Source: Clostridia bacterium (lineage in GTDB: Bacteria; Bacillota; Clostridia; Christensenellales; Aristaeellaceae). Taken from it: DNA of 59,271 bases. The stretch lies in NCBI GenBank assembly GCA_017431005.1, contig JAFRLY010000042.1, positions 1 to 59,271 on the forward strand, read 5' to 3'. The position numbers and the translations under genes are program-made. Positions 26,258-37,874 of this stretch are shown one piece after another. The notes beneath the pieces were generated by a model. That model saw nothing but the letters and a program-made list of their open reading frames with translations. It did not search any database and was not told where the DNA came from. Within the stretch, counting starts at the first letter, position 1. Every line of letters starts with the position of its first letter.

Positions 26258-26830
26258 TCAGGCAAAGGCTTTCTGAACAACCAGGCACTCCGGCGCGCCG
26301 GGGCCGGCGTTCAGGAAGGTCTGGCGCAGTACGTTGAACCGCTGAGGCGGCAGGGAGGACAGATAACGGATCAGGGCCTCCTGTTCCCGGGCGCCCTCCT
26401 CGTGACCCGGATAAACACAGATGAGCAGCACACCGCCGGGAAGCAGCAGCTCCAGTCCCTGCTCCACGGCTGCCAGGGTCGTCTGCAGCCGGGTTGTGAT
26501 CAGATGGTCGCTGCCGGGGAGCCAGCCCAGGTTGAACATGACCAGCCGGACGGCGTGAGGGACCTTTTCCCGCATGTGCTCATGACCGGTATGAAACAGG
26601 CTGGCCCGGTCCGCAAGTCCCGCATCCGTCAGACGCTGACCGGTTTTTCCGACGGCCTGCGCCTGAATATCGAAAGCATAGACATGGCCTGACGGGCCGA
26701 CCAGACGGCAGAGCGCCTCCGTGTCGTGTCCGTTGCCCATGGTGGCATCCACGGCCTCGTCGCCCTCCGACAGCACCTGTCTGAGGATATCGGCAGCCAG
26801 CCAGCGGGCTGATTTCAATTCATATGACAT
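26258..26830 (-). CDS. mnmM: tRNA methyltransferase MnmM (YtqB family)
   Basis: A 190-residue class I SAM-dependent methyltransferase of the YtqB family. The SAM motif is DATMGNGHDTEALCRLVG (residues ~28-45), followed by GHVYAFDIQ (acidic residue of motif II), MFNLGWLPGSDH (the N-L-G-x-L-P-G-x-D-x hallmark of YtqB) and LLICVYPGHEEG. YtqB/MnmM methylates 5-aminomethyl-2-thiouridine at tRNA position 34, and the thiolation enzyme MnmA is also encoded in this window (57.8 kb). It lies 46 bases after the MATE gene on the same strand and may be co-transcribed with it. Confidence 0.88.
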   Translation of the reverse strand: MSYELKSARWLAADILRQVLSEGDEAVDATMGNGHDTEALCRLVGPSGHVYAFDIQAQAVGKTGQRLTDAGLADRASLFHTGHEHMREKVPHAVRLVMFNLGWLPGSDHLITTRLQTTLAAVEQGLELLLPGGVLLICVYPGHEEGAREQEALIRYLSSLPPQRFNVLRQTFLNAGPGAPECLVVQKAFA

Positions 26831-26876
26831 AATAACGCAATCCTTTCCGGATACAGAAATGATGCCGGGAGGAACA

Positions 26877-28250
26877 TCAGGATGCGGTTCCGGACCCGGC
26901 GGGAATGGTAAGGTCCTTTACCCATTTGTATTTACGGAAGTGGGCCATGACCCATGGAAGCTTGCCGACCTCATCCAGACAGGTGCAGGCATACACCGCC
27001 AGCACGGGCCAGTGAAACACGAAGGCGCCCAGCAGTGCCAGCGGAATTGCAAGTCCCCACATCATGACAGCCAGGCTGTACATATCGAAAAGCGTGTCCC
27101 CGCCGCCGTCCAGCACCCCGTTGATGGTGACCGTGTTGACGCAGCGGCCGATCATATAAACGGCCATGATGATCATCATGCCGGTGAGGTTGCTCTGCGC
27201 TTCCGGCGTCAGAATCACCATGCGGACAATGAAGGGGGCCAGCGCCAGAACGAGGGCGGTGGAGGCGAAGCCGATGATCCAGGAGATATTTTTCAGCCGG
27301 ATGCCGTAGGCTTTGCCGGTTTCCAGCCTGCCGGCGCCCAGCTCGTTTCCGACCATGATGCCGGCAGCCGTGCCGACACCGTTGCAGGCGCAGCAGATCA
27401 GATCGCGTACGACAGCGGCGACCGAATTGGCGGCAGCCGCGTCCGCACCCATGTGGCCGATAATAGCCGTGTAGGACGTGAACCCGACGCCCCAGAACAG
27501 GCAGCCGCCCATCAGGGGCAGGCACTGTCTGCGGAAATCCAGGGCCAGCTGCCTCCGGCCGCGGAGGAACCGCTTCCAGTCCGGATGAATGTGATCATGA
27601 CCGGCGCTGACCGCCAGGCAGAGCGCAAGCTCAATGACCCGGGACAGCGTGGTTGCCAGCGCGGCGCCGCGGGATTCCATGCGCGGCGCACCGAGAAGGC
27701 CGAAGATGAAAACCGCGTTCAGCAGAATATTCAGGATGACGGCGGCGGAGCTGATCCAGGCCGAAGCCGGCACATGATCCGACACCTTCAGCATGGCCAG
27801 ATAGCACTGGGAGATACCGGTGATCAGATAGGACCAGCCGGCAATCCGCAGATAGTTTTTACCGATCTCAAGCAAAGCCGGGTCATGCGTGAAGATCCGC
27901 ATGAGCGCTTCCGGAGCCAGCTCGCAGGCGCTGAAAAAAAGCAGGGAAACCAGACCGCTGAAACGAAGGATCAGGCTGAACAGCTCCTCCATGGTATGCC
28001 GGTCTCCCTTGCCGAAATACTGGGCGCCCAGAATGGACCCGGCAGCGGTGATGGCGCTGACAAACATGTTCTGGACGAACTGGATCTGCGTCGCCAGGGA
28101 TACGGCGGTCATCTCCTGCTGAGCGACCCGGCCAAGCATCAGGGCGTCGCCGGCGGCGACAGCCGCAAGCATCAGGCTCTGAAAGGCAATGGGCAGCGTA
28201 AGCTGCCACAGACGTCTGCGGAAGGCACGGGAATCAATGGCGGCGTTCAT
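26877..28250 (-). CDS. MATE-family efflux transporter
   Basis: A 457-residue membrane protein with about twelve hydrophobic segments, starting at ATG 28250 after AAAGGAG (a 26-codon upstream extension overlaps the promoter). The first half carries LWQLTLPIAFQSLMLAAVAA, with AGDALMLGRV, and AQYFGKGDRH; the second half repeats the pattern with MVGNELGAGRLETG, the conserved G-N-x-x-G-A-x motif of MATE proteins. These export drugs or metabolites in exchange for Na+ or H+; the ion and substrate cannot be told here. Confidence 0.9.
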   Translation of the reverse strand: MNAAIDSRAFRRRLWQLTLPIAFQSLMLAAVAAGDALMLGRVAQQEMTAVSLATQIQFVQNMFVSAITAAGSILGAQYFGKGDRHTMEELFSLILRFSGLVSLLFFSACELAPEALMRIFTHDPALLEIGKNYLRIAGWSYLITGISQCYLAMLKVSDHVPASAWISSAAVILNILLNAVFIFGLLGAPRMESRGAALATTLSRVIELALCLAVSAGHDHIHPDWKRFLRGRRQLALDFRRQCLPLMGGCLFWGVGFTSYTAIIGHMGADAAAANSVAAVVRDLICCACNGVGTAAGIMVGNELGAGRLETGKAYGIRLKNISWIIGFASTALVLALAPFIVRMVILTPEAQSNLTGMMIIMAVYMIGRCVNTVTINGVLDGGGDTLFDMYSLAVMMWGLAIPLALLGAFVFHWPVLAVYACTCLDEVGKLPWVMAHFRKYKWVKDLTIPAGSGTAS

Positions 28251-28294
28251 GACGGAACTCCTTTCGGAAGGGAAATGGACGGAATACCGGCGGG

Positions 28295-28323
28295 ATTGTA
28301 GCACAGGGCAGCCGGCGGCGCAA
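28295..28323 (-). promoter_or_regulatory. Promoter of the MATE-mnmM operon
   Basis: On the minus strand TTGCGC (28323-28318), a 17-base spacer and TACAAT (28300-28295), 45 bases upstream of the MATE ATG. Confidence 0.6.
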
Positions 28324-28342
28324 GCCAAAAAGCGCCGGACAG

Positions 28343-28376
28343 AAAAAGACCCGCGCGGATTGCCGCGCGGGTCTTT
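28343..28376 (-). terminator. Terminator of the zinc-ribbon gene
   Basis: AAAGACCCGCGCG and its exact complement flank a six-base loop, just after the zinc-ribbon protein stop; on the minus strand it continues in TTTTT. It insulates the following MATE promoter. Confidence 0.88.
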
Positions 28377-28387
28377 GGATTCAATGC

Positions 28388-29527
28388 TTACTGAACGCGG
28401 ACGACATCCGCGATGCGGTTGCCGTCCTTATCGGAAATAAAGGCATCCGCTCCGGTACGCTTTGAGGTGATGTACAGGCTGTCGCCCACATTCACGTTCA
28501 ACCAGTCGCTTTCAGCCAGACGGTAAACCGCGGATTGCTGCTTCTTGTCCTGAACGGTGAAGAAGTAGGCCTCCGCCCGGTCCCCGGCACGCTCGTTTTC
28601 CCCGAGCTCAGGCTCCGGCCAGGCGGCGTTGTGATCCGAGCCGGAGGCTGAGGCCACCCGGGTCGGCGTCCACCGCCATATCGTGTAGTAATATTTGGTG
28701 GCGTAGCGGGGAACCTGCACATACACCGGCTGCTGAACTGTTTCGGTATAATACTCGGTTTCGTAGACCGGGCGTTCATGCTCCTCCTGCTCATACATGC
28801 CGTTTCCGAGGTCGTTATAGGTGTAATAGGTTTCATAATGATCGATGACCCGGCGGGACCGCTGCACCTCGACATCTTCGTAGTGGTCAAGGACGCTGTC
28901 AAAATGGTGAAGCTCCGTCTTCTGTTCTGTCAGCTCAGCGGTGTCCGGCAGGGTCCATCCGGATTCACTGTACTGGATGTTTTCCTCAATCTGGATGTCG
29001 CGCTGCCAGCTCAGGGCGGAAACGTTCAGATCCCCGGAGGTCTTATTGCCGTTCATATAGGTGAACAGCAGCACCAGGGCAGCAACGACCACCAGCAGCA
29101 GGATCAGCGGGCGCTTGCTCCTTGGCGCGGCCTGCGCCTGGGACTGGGCCTGGACGGGCTGGGGGCCTTCAACGCGGTTCGCCTCCCGGGCCTCCTTCTT
29201 TTTCAGCATGTCGAAGTAATTGCTTTCGGAGCTTTCCCGGCTGGCGCCGCAGTTTGAGCAGAACTGCGCGTTGTCGCTGTTCAGGGAATTGCAGAAGGAG
29301 CAGTACCAGTCCGGATTGCGGTTGATATACTTCGCCTTCTCCTCGTCCACATACTCAATGTCCGCGGTATCCCCCTGCTCCCGGGTCTGGCCTTCCGCAT
29401 GATCCTTCATATAGAATTTGACATCCCCGCGGGCCCGGCCGCAGGAGGGGCAGGTCATCACATCGCCCCGGATGCCCTGGCTGCCGCAGAAGGGACAGTC
29501 CCAATATGCCATGACGAGCTTTCCCAT
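28388..29527 (-). CDS. Zinc-ribbon membrane protein of unknown function
   Basis: A 379-residue protein from ATG 29527 with GAGGAG before it. Two zinc ribbons are seen: Cys11-x2-Cys14...Cys26-x2-Cys29 and Cys76-x2-Cys79...Cys90-x2-Cys93 (the second of RanBP2/double-zinc-ribbon style, WYCSFCNSLNSDNAQFCSNC). An Ala/Gln-rich linker leads to one transmembrane helix at ~140-157. The remaining 220 residues, with many Tyr and Glu (HYETYYTYNDLGNGMYEQEE), would be extracellular and end in a beta-rich part (VNVGDSLYITSKRTGADAFI). It transcribes away from the atp operon. No function is assignable. Confidence 0.75.
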   Translation of the reverse strand: MGKLVMAYWDCPFCGSQGIRGDVMTCPSCGRARGDVKFYMKDHAEGQTREQGDTADIEYVDEEKAKYINRNPDWYCSFCNSLNSDNAQFCSNCGASRESSESNYFDMLKKKEAREANRVEGPQPVQAQSQAQAAPRSKRPLILLLVVVAALVLLFTYMNGNKTSGDLNVSALSWQRDIQIEENIQYSESGWTLPDTAELTEQKTELHHFDSVLDHYEDVEVQRSRRVIDHYETYYTYNDLGNGMYEQEEHERPVYETEYYTETVQQPVYVQVPRYATKYYYTIWRWTPTRVASASGSDHNAAWPEPELGENERAGDRAEAYFFTVQDKKQQSAVYRLAESDWLNVNVGDSLYITSKRTGADAFISDKDGNRIADVVRVQ

Positions 29528-29587
29528 AACGCTCTCCTCATCAATATCTTTATCTGATCTTTGCGCAATATGCTGCGCTTCCATCCC

Positions 29588-29616
29588 ATTTTATCTCATT
29601 TTGGCAGTTCTTTCCA
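29588..29616 (-). promoter_or_regulatory. Candidate promoter of the zinc-ribbon gene
   Basis: On the minus strand TGGAAA (29616-29611), a 17-base spacer and TAAAAT (29593-29588), about 60 bases before the ATG. It diverges from the atp promoter. Confidence 0.4.
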
Positions 29617-29662
29617 CTCCCTCCGGCGCATTTTTTTGGTATTCTTTCCGGAGGTTGTACGG

Positions 29663-29691
29663 TTGCAAAAGGGCAACAGATTTGATAATAT
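29663..29691 (+). promoter_or_regulatory. Promoter of the atp operon
   Basis: TTGCAA (29663-29668), a 17-base spacer and TAATAT (29686-29691), 34 bases upstream of the atpI GTG start. Confidence 0.6.
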
Positions 29692-29725
29692 ATCCGTTAG
29701 GTTTATTTTTCGGGAGGAAGAGCCT

Positions 29726-30151
29726 GTGCTGAACCTTGATCCTTCAGTAAAAAGGGAAACGGGCTATATTGCCGCGTGGACGGGGATCCTCAGCCTCGTG
29801 ATGGAGGCTGTGTTTCTTCTGCTCCGCCAATGGGACGTTTCCGTGCTGCTGGGGAATCTGGGCGGCGCGGCCGCGGCCGTTGGCAATTTCTTTGCCATGG
29901 CGCGGACGGTCAGCCAGGCGGTTGAGCAGGGGGATCCGAAATCGGCGGCGACCCGGGTACGGGCCTCAGCCGCGATCCGGATGCTGACAATCGCGGGCAT
30001 CTGCGCCCTGCTGATCGGCCTTGCGAAAACCAATCCGTTTGCCACGCTGATTCCGCTGCTGTTTCCCCGGGTCGGAATTATGTTCTGGCCGCTGGCGGAG
30101 CGGAAAAGGAAAGCGGAGACGGCGGGAACGGAAGGGAGTGAGCTTGATTGA
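29726..30151 (+). CDS. atpI: ATP synthase subunit I-like protein
   Basis: A 141-residue membrane protein starting at GTG 29726 behind CGGGAGG; the frame stays open 55 codons further upstream, across the promoter. Four hydrophobic segments are visible (GILSLVMEAVFLLL, LLGNLGGAAAAVGNFFAMA, AIRMLTIAGICALLIGLA, FATLIPLLFPRVGIMF). Position and topology match AtpI, which helps assemble the c-ring or supply divalent ions; the sequence family is poorly conserved, so the name rests on operon position as well. Its stop overlaps the atpB start. Confidence 0.75.
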   Translation: MLNLDPSVKRETGYIAAWTGILSLVMEAVFLLLRQWDVSVLLGNLGGAAAAVGNFFAMARTVSQAVEQGDPKSAATRVRASAAIRMLTIAGICALLIGLAKTNPFATLIPLLFPRVGIMFWPLAERKRKAETAGTEGSELD

Positions 30152-31068
30152 GTGAGATAAAAACGCCGGATGTGAAGAGCAGACGGTTCAGGATGACGGA
30201 TTACGCGCTGATCGCGATGATGATTCTTCCGTTCGTGGTCTGCATCCTGCTGAAGGTGCTGTTCACTCCCGCCCATGAGGGCGTGCACATCGCCGGCGCG
30301 CTGATCTATCTGGAGATCCCGGCCCCGGTTCAGCCCCTGATCATCAGTGAGAGCCAGGTCAACAGCTGGGGCGTGATCATCTCCATCCTGGGGCTGTGCC
30401 TCTACCTGACCCACGGGCTGACGGCAAAGGCCGTGTGCAAACGGCAGCTGGCGGCGGAGTGGATTGTCGAAAAGTGCCAGAAGCTGGTGGACGAGAACAT
30501 GGGCGACTATTTCTCGACCTGGGCGGCGTTTGTCGCCGCAATTCTGGGACTGAGCGCCCTGTCCAGCCTGAGCTGCCTGGTGGGCCTGTTCGCGCCGACC
30601 GGGGACGTCAACGTGACGGCGGGCTGGGCGATCCTGGTGTTCGTGCTGATCATGCACTACAAGTTCCGGGGCGGCTTCTGGAATTACTTCTCAGGCCTGT
30701 TCAAGCCGATTCCGTTCTTCGCGCCGATCAACCTGATCGGGGAATTCTCGACGCCGGTATCCATGGCCTTCCGTCACTACGGAAACGTGCTGAGCGGCGC
30801 GGTGGTTTCCTCCCTGATGGCCGCGGCACTGGGCGGCCTGAGCCGGACGCTGCTGGGATGGCTGCCGGGCATTCTGGGAGACATTCCCTTCCTGCGCATC
30901 GGTATTCCGGCGGTGCTGTCCATCTACTTTGACGTGTTCAGCGGATGCATGCAGGCTTTCATCTTCGCGATGCTGACCATGATGAATGTTGCCGGCGCGG
31001 TTCCTTGGGAAGAGTGGAACGCCCGGAAGGAAAAGAAGCGTCTTCGCCGCTCCGCGGCAGCCGGCTGA
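30148..31068 (+). CDS. atpB: ATP synthase F0 subunit a
   Basis: A 306-residue membrane protein starting at TTG 30148, which overlaps the atpI stop (TTGA), behind GGAAGGGAGTGAG. The essential arginine of the a subunit is Arg209 in SMAFRHYGNVLSGAVV, in the same place as the family's S-L-x-L-R-L-F-G-N-M motif. Five to six transmembrane helices are evident. It forms the ion half-channels against the c-ring. The motif varies from the common R-L-F-G-N (here R-H-Y-G-N), and the C-terminus is basic (RKEKKRLRRS). The coupling ion is best judged from subunit c. Confidence 0.92.
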   Translation: MSEIKTPDVKSRRFRMTDYALIAMMILPFVVCILLKVLFTPAHEGVHIAGALIYLEIPAPVQPLIISESQVNSWGVIISILGLCLYLTHGLTAKAVCKRQLAAEWIVEKCQKLVDENMGDYFSTWAAFVAAILGLSALSSLSCLVGLFAPTGDVNVTAGWAILVFVLIMHYKFRGGFWNYFSGLFKPIPFFAPINLIGEFSTPVSMAFRHYGNVLSGAVVSSLMAAALGGLSRTLLGWLPGILGDIPFLRIGIPAVLSIYFDVFSGCMQAFIFAMLTMMNVAGAVPWEEWNARKEKKRLRRSAAAG

Positions 31069-31136
31069 CGGCTGAACGGGGAAAGGCTGAGATATATCAT
31101 CTTTATTCAGACAAAACGGCTGAAGGGCCGGACTAA

Positions 31137-31436
<300 letters not shown>

Positions 31437-31480
31437 TCCCGCGGACGGACACATTTACTGAAGGACGAACGGGGAAGAAC

Positions 31481-31978
31481 ATGCAGAATTTATCTGTCAT
31501 TTCCATTAATATCTGGGATGTCCTGATTTCGCTGTGCAACCTCATGCTCCTGACCTGGGTTGTGAAGAAGTTCCTGTTCAAGCGGGTGCAGAAGGTGATC
31601 GCTGACCGCAGGGCGGCCATCGACGCGGACTACGCCCAGGCGAAGGAAGCCCGGGAGCAGGCTGAGGAGGACAGGCTGAACTATGCCGCGGCCATGGCGG
31701 CGGTGAAGCAGACATCCGACCAGATTATCGCGGAAGCATCCCGGACGGCTGAACATCGCGGAAACGAGATTGTCGCCGAGGCGCGGGACAAGGCGAACGA
31801 CATCCGCCGGCAGGCGGAGGCCGACGCCCTGCTGGAACGCAAGAAGGCGGAAGACGACATGCGGCGCGAGATTGCGGACGTATCCGCCCAGCTGACGGGC
31901 AAGCTGCTGGAGCGTGAGATCAACGAAGAGGATCACCGCGCGCTGATTGACTCCTTCCTGCAGGAGATCGACTCATGA
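31481..31978 (+). CDS. atpF: ATP synthase F0 subunit b
   Basis: A 165-residue protein with one N-terminal membrane helix (INIWDVLISLCNLMLLTWVV, residues 9-28) and then a long charged coiled coil with many Ala, Glu, Arg and Gln (AQAKEAREQAEEDRLNYAAA...). It is the peripheral stalk linking subunit a to the F1 head. The stop overlaps the atpH start (ATGA). Confidence 0.95.
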   Translation: MQNLSVISINIWDVLISLCNLMLLTWVVKKFLFKRVQKVIADRRAAIDADYAQAKEAREQAEEDRLNYAAAMAAVKQTSDQIIAEASRTAEHRGNEIVAEARDKANDIRRQAEADALLERKKAEDDMRREIADVSAQLTGKLLEREINEEDHRALIDSFLQEIDS

Positions 31979-32505
31979 CAACAACGAGCAGAGAATACGC
32001 GGAGGCTTTATTTGAGCTGTCCGCCGAAGACCGGACCCTTCAGGAAACAGCGGAGGGGCTGGACCTGATGAAAACCGTGCTCACGGAGGAGCCGGGATAT
32101 CTGGCGCTGCTGGCCAGCCCGGCCATCGGGAAGGAGAAACGGCTGAAGGCGCTGGACGACGCGTTCCGCGGCAGGCTGCCGGACGCGCTGCTGGGCGTGA
32201 TGCGCATGATGATCGCCCGGGGGCACGTTAACCTGCTGGACGACATGGCGCTGGAGTTCGAAAAGCTCGCCCGGGACGCCCGGGGCGAATCCGTGGCGCT
32301 GGTTACCTCCGCGGTTCCGCTGAGCGAGGCGGAAACGGCAAAGCTGAAGGCGGGACTGGAGAAGAAGTTCGGCCGGAGGTTCACGCTTCAGTGCGCCGTG
32401 GATCCGTCGCTGATCGGCGGCGTGCGGGTGGAAGCGGAAGGCAGCGTTATTGACGGCAGTATCAGAAATAAGCTGGATCAGATCAAGGAAGTGATGCACT
32501 CATGA
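31975..32505 (+). CDS. atpH: ATP synthase F1 subunit delta
   Basis: A 176-residue protein of the OSCP/delta family. The N-terminal helical bundle ([16 protein letters not shown]) and the C-terminal motif [20 protein letters not shown], followed by [11 protein letters not shown], are the family landmarks. It caps the alpha-beta hexamer and holds the b subunits. It overlaps atpF upstream and atpA downstream by four bases each. Confidence 0.96.
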   Translation: MTTTSREYAEALFELSAEDRTLQETAEGLDLMKTVLTEEPGYLALLASPAIGKEKRLKALDDAFRGRLPDALLGVMRMMIARGHVNLLDDMALEFEKLARDARGESVALVTSAVPLSEAETAKLKAGLEKKFGRRFTLQCAVDPSLIGGVRVEAEGSVIDGSIRNKLDQIKEVMHS

Positions 32506-34010
32506 GCTCCAAGGCTGGAGAAATCAGCAGTATCATCAAGGAACAGATAAAGCAGTACGAGTCCAAAATAGAAATGAAGGAGAACGGCACGGTGATTACC
32601 GTCGGCGACGGCATCGCAACGGTATACGGGCTGCGCTCCTGCATGGCCAATGAGCTGCTGAAGTTCGAGGACGGCAGCTTCGGCATGGCCCAGAACCTGG
32701 AGGAGGAGACGGTTTCCGTCGCCATCCTGTCCGACCGGGATACGATCCGGGAGGGTTCCGTGGTCTACCGGACGGGAGAAGCATTGAGCGTACCGGTGGG
32801 CGAAGGCCTGCTGGGCCGCGTGGTCAACGCGCTGGGCGCGCCGATTGACGGCAAAGGCCCGGCGGAGACGAAGGAAATCCGCCCGATCGAGTCCCCGGCT
32901 CCCGGAATCATTCAGCGCAAGGGTGTTTCCGTGCCGCTGCAGACCGGGATCAAGGCGATCGACTCCATGATTCCGATCGGCCGGGGCCAGCGCGAGCTGA
33001 TCATCGGCGACCGGCAGACCGGCAAAACCACGATCGCCGTGGATACGATCATGAACCAGAAGGGGAAGGGCGTGATCTGCATCTACGTGGCCATCGGCCA
33101 GAAGCAGACCAGCGTCGTTCAGATTGCCCAGGAGCTGGAAAAGGCCGGGGCGATGCCCTATACGATCATCGTGTGCGCCTCCGCGGCGGAGAGCGCTCCG
33201 CTGCAGTACATCGCGCCCTACTCCGGCTGCGCCATGGCGGAATATTTCCGTGAAAAGGGCCAGGATGTGCTGATCGTCTACGACGACCTGTCCAAGCACG
33301 CCGTGGCTTACCGCGCGCTGAGCCTGCTGATCCGCAGGCCTCCGGGACGCGAGGCTTTCCCGGGCGACGTGTTCTATCTCCATTCCCGGCTGCTGGAGCG
33401 CGCTGCCTGCGTGGCGCCGGAATACGGCGGCGGCTCCATTACCGCCCTGCCGATCATCGAGACCCAGGCGGGCGACGTTTCCGCCTATATCCCCACCAAC
33501 GTCATTTCCATCACGGACGGCCAGATCTTCCTGGAGACGGAGCTGTTCCACAGCGGTATCCGCCCGGCCATCAACCCGGGTATTTCCGTGAGCCGCGTGG
33601 GCGGCGCCGCCCAGATCAAGGCGATGAAGAAGGTCGCCGGCGAGCTGAAGCTGCTGTACGCCCAGTACCGCGAGCTGCAGGCCTTTGCCCAGTTCGGCAG
33701 CGATCTGGACGCGGACACCAAGAACCGGCTGGCCCTGGGCGAGCGGATCGTGGAGGTGCTGAAGCAGAAGCGCTCCCGGCCCGTGACGGTGGGCTGCCAG
33801 GTGGCGATCGTGTACGCTGTGACACGCGGATACCTGAACGGGGTGCCGGTGGCGGCCGTGCAGGATTACGAGGCGGCCCTGTATGAGTACCTCGAAGCCC
33901 GGTACAGCAATCTGCTGGCCCGGATCGAAGAGGGCGAATGGAACAGCGACGACGTGGCAACGATGGAAGACGCGCTGAAGAGCTTCCGTTTCAACGCCGA
34001 GCAGGCCTGA
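32502..34010 (+). CDS. atpA: ATP synthase F1 subunit alpha
   Basis: A 502-residue non-catalytic nucleotide-binding subunit of usual length. The P-loop is [15 protein letters not shown] (~residues 169-183), the Arg finger region is [19 protein letters not shown], and the DELSEED-like loop is absent, as expected for alpha. The N-terminal beta-barrel and C-terminal helical domains are intact. It overlaps atpH by four bases (ATGA). Confidence 0.98.
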   Translation: MSSKAGEISSIIKEQIKQYESKIEMKENGTVITVGDGIATVYGLRSCMANELLKFEDGSFGMAQNLEEETVSVAILSDRDTIREGSVVYRTGEALSVPVGEGLLGRVVNALGAPIDGKGPAETKEIRPIESPAPGIIQRKGVSVPLQTGIKAIDSMIPIGRGQRELIIGDRQTGKTTIAVDTIMNQKGKGVICIYVAIGQKQTSVVQIAQELEKAGAMPYTIIVCASAAESAPLQYIAPYSGCAMAEYFREKGQDVLIVYDDLSKHAVAYRALSLLIRRPPGREAFPGDVFYLHSRLLERAACVAPEYGGGSITALPIIETQAGDVSAYIPTNVISITDGQIFLETELFHSGIRPAINPGISVSRVGGAAQIKAMKKVAGELKLLYAQYRELQAFAQFGSDLDADTKNRLALGERIVEVLKQKRSRPVTVGCQVAIVYAVTRGYLNGVPVAAVQDYEAALYEYLEARYSNLLARIEEGEWNSDDVATMEDALKSFRFNAEQA

Positions 34011-34036
34011 CGGCGGGATGATGAAGGAGGACTGGA

Positions 34037-34837
34037 ATGGGCGCTGACATCAAATCCCTCCGGAACCGGATCCGGTCGGTGGATTCCACCCTGCACCTGA
34101 CGAAGGCCATGGGGCTGGTGGCGTCCTCGAAGATCCGCCGGGCGACCCGGAACATGATCCAGACCCGGGAATACGCCGGCGCTCTGGAGGAGCTGGTATC
34201 CGTGCTGCGCTCCTCGCCGGAGTGCGAACGCTCGCCTTATATGCAGGCGGCGGGAACCGGCACGCGGGTCATCGTGATCGCGGGCGACCGGGGACTGGCG
34301 GGCGGATATAACGCCAACGTATTCCGCCTGGCGGCGACGGTGGCGGACGCGGAGTTCATCCCCCTCGGCAAGCGGGCGTGCGAGCGCTTCGGAAAGCCGG
34401 TCGTTTCCTCGGAGCATTTTTCCGGGCTGGACGCAAAACGGCTGGCGGATATGCTGTGCCAGGATTTCCGGGAGGGAAAGTTCGGACGGCTGGGTATCCT
34501 GTATACCCGGTACAAGAGCATGATGAGCCAGGAGGCGACGCTGCTGTGGGTGCTGCCCCTGGAAAAGAATGAGGAAGGCGGCAAGACAGAGCCGATCTTC
34601 GAGCCGGATGAGCAGACAGTGCTCAATACGGCGGTGCCGACCTTTGTCAGCGGCGTGCTGACCGCCTGCGTGCGGGAAAGCTACGCCAGCGAGGTGGCCG
34701 CCCGGAGAATGGCCATGGATTCCGCCGGAAAGAACGCGCAGGAAATGATCGACCGGCTGGAGCTGCAGTACAACCGGGCGCGGCAGAATTCCATCACGCA
34801 GGAGATTACGGAGATTGTGGCCGGCAGCGGCCTGTAA
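34037..34837 (+). CDS. atpG: ATP synthase F1 subunit gamma
   Basis: A 266-residue central-shaft subunit. The conserved N-terminus ADIKSLRNRIRSVDSTLHLT and the C-terminal helix RMAMDSAGKNAQEMIDRLEL, ending QNSITQEITEIVAGSGL, are typical; the internal VIAGDRGLAGGYN matches the family's G-D-R-G-L-x-G-x-x-N. It is slightly shorter than the ~285-residue norm. A GGAGG site precedes the ATG. Confidence 0.97.
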   Translation: MGADIKSLRNRIRSVDSTLHLTKAMGLVASSKIRRATRNMIQTREYAGALEELVSVLRSSPECERSPYMQAAGTGTRVIVIAGDRGLAGGYNANVFRLAATVADAEFIPLGKRACERFGKPVVSSEHFSGLDAKRLADMLCQDFREGKFGRLGILYTRYKSMMSQEATLLWVLPLEKNEEGGKTEPIFEPDEQTVLNTAVPTFVSGVLTACVRESYASEVAARRMAMDSAGKNAQEMIDRLELQYNRARQNSITQEITEIVAGSGL

Positions 34838-36537
<1,700 letters not shown>

Positions 36538-36540
36538 TCA

Positions 36541-36565
36541 ACAGGGACGGCATTGCCGTCCCTGT
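36541..36565 (+). terminator. Hairpin at the end of the atp operon
   Basis: ACAGGGACGGCA and TGCCGTCCCTGT form a perfect 12-bp inverted repeat three bases after the atpC stop. No T-run follows, so read-through into the aminopeptidase gene is likely. Confidence 0.55.
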
Positions 36566-36590
36566 ATCTGCAGAAACAGGAGGGGATACG

Positions 36591-37859
36591 ATGGATCATC
36601 TGGAAGGGTTTCTGACCTTCGCGGAGCAGTCGCCGACCGCGTTCCATTCCACGGCGCATTTCACAGAAATGCTGCGGCAGGGAGGATACCGGGAGCTGAA
36701 GGAAACGGATCCCTGGCTGGTGGACGCGGGCGGGAAGTATTTCGTGACCCGGAATGAATCCGCCCTGATCGCTTTCTCCGTGCCGGAAAGCGGGTTCAAT
36801 CCCTTCCGGATCACGGCGGCCCACGGCGACTCCCCGGCGTTCAAGCTGAAAACGTTTTTTGAGGACCGGACCGCGGAAGGATATACGCGCCTGAACGTTG
36901 AGAAATACGGTGGGATGATCATGTCCTCCTGGCTGGACCGGCCGCTTTCCGTGGCGGGCCGGCTGGTGATCCGGGAAGGGGAGGGCATTGCCTCCAGACT
37001 GGTCAACCTGGACCGGGACGCGGTGCTGATTCCGAACATGCCGATCCATTTCAACCGGGACATAAACAACGGATACAGCTACGATCCCCAGACGGATCTG
37101 CTGCCGCTGTATGCCTGGGGCGAGGACAGCGGGTCCCTGATGAACGAGCTGGCGGAGGCCGCCGGGGTTCAGCCGGAGGACGTGATTGCCCACGATCTGT
37201 TCCTGTACAGCCGCCAGAGCGGCAGCGTCTGGGGCGCCGGGGACGCGTTCTTCTCCTGCCAGCGGATCGACGACCTGGAATGCGCCTACGCGGCGGTCGC
37301 GGCGCTGCTGGACAGCACGGCCCGGGAGACGATCAACGTCTGCGCCGTGTTTGACAACGAGGAGGTCGGCTCCACGACCCGGCAAGGCGCCGACTCCAAT
37401 TTCCTGTACGATACGCTGACCCGGCTGGGCTTTGCCCTGGGAGCGTCCGACGGGGAAATCCGGGCGGCGATGGCCGGCAGCTTCATGGTTTCGGCGGATA
37501 ACGCCCATGCGGTGCATCCCAACCACCCGGATAAATACGACAAACAGAACAGGACCTGGATGAATCAGGGCATCGTCATCAAGCATAACGCGAACCAGAA
37601 ATACACGACGGACGCGATATCCTCCGCGCGGTTCCAGCGGATCTGCGAGAAGGCCGGCGTGCCGGTGCAGCATTTCGCGAACCGGTCGGATATCGCCGGC
37701 GGATCCACGCTGGGCAATATATCCAATTCCCACGTGTCCATGGAAACCGTGGATATCGGCCTGGCCCAGCTGGCCATGCATTCCGTCTGCGAGACGGCCG
37801 GGGTGAAGGATCTGGATTACCTGATTCAGGCGCTGAAAACCTTCTGGAGCGAAGAATAA
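36591..37859 (+). CDS. M18-family aminopeptidase (aspartyl aminopeptidase type)
   Basis: A 422-residue metallopeptidase, start at ATG 36591 behind CAGGAGGGG. Metal ligands of the M18 family are visible: the His in TAAHGDSPAFKLK, the Asp in the central motif, and Glu-Glu in VFDNEEVGSTTRQGADS, plus a C-terminal His in NISNSHVSMET. It removes N-terminal residues, preferring acidic ones in characterised members, in the cytoplasm. It follows the atp hairpin and may be expressed partly by read-through; I see no strong separate promoter. Confidence 0.93.
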   Translation: MDHLEGFLTFAEQSPTAFHSTAHFTEMLRQGGYRELKETDPWLVDAGGKYFVTRNESALIAFSVPESGFNPFRITAAHGDSPAFKLKTFFEDRTAEGYTRLNVEKYGGMIMSSWLDRPLSVAGRLVIREGEGIASRLVNLDRDAVLIPNMPIHFNRDINNGYSYDPQTDLLPLYAWGEDSGSLMNELAEAAGVQPEDVIAHDLFLYSRQSGSVWGAGDAFFSCQRIDDLECAYAAVAALLDSTARETINVCAVFDNEEVGSTTRQGADSNFLYDTLTRLGFALGASDGEIRAAMAGSFMVSADNAHAVHPNHPDKYDKQNRTWMNQGIVIKHNANQKYTTDAISSARFQRICEKAGVPVQHFANRSDIAGGSTLGNISNSHVSMETVDIGLAQLAMHSVCETAGVKDLDYLIQALKTFWSEE

Positions 37860-37874
37860 AAAGCAGGACAATAT

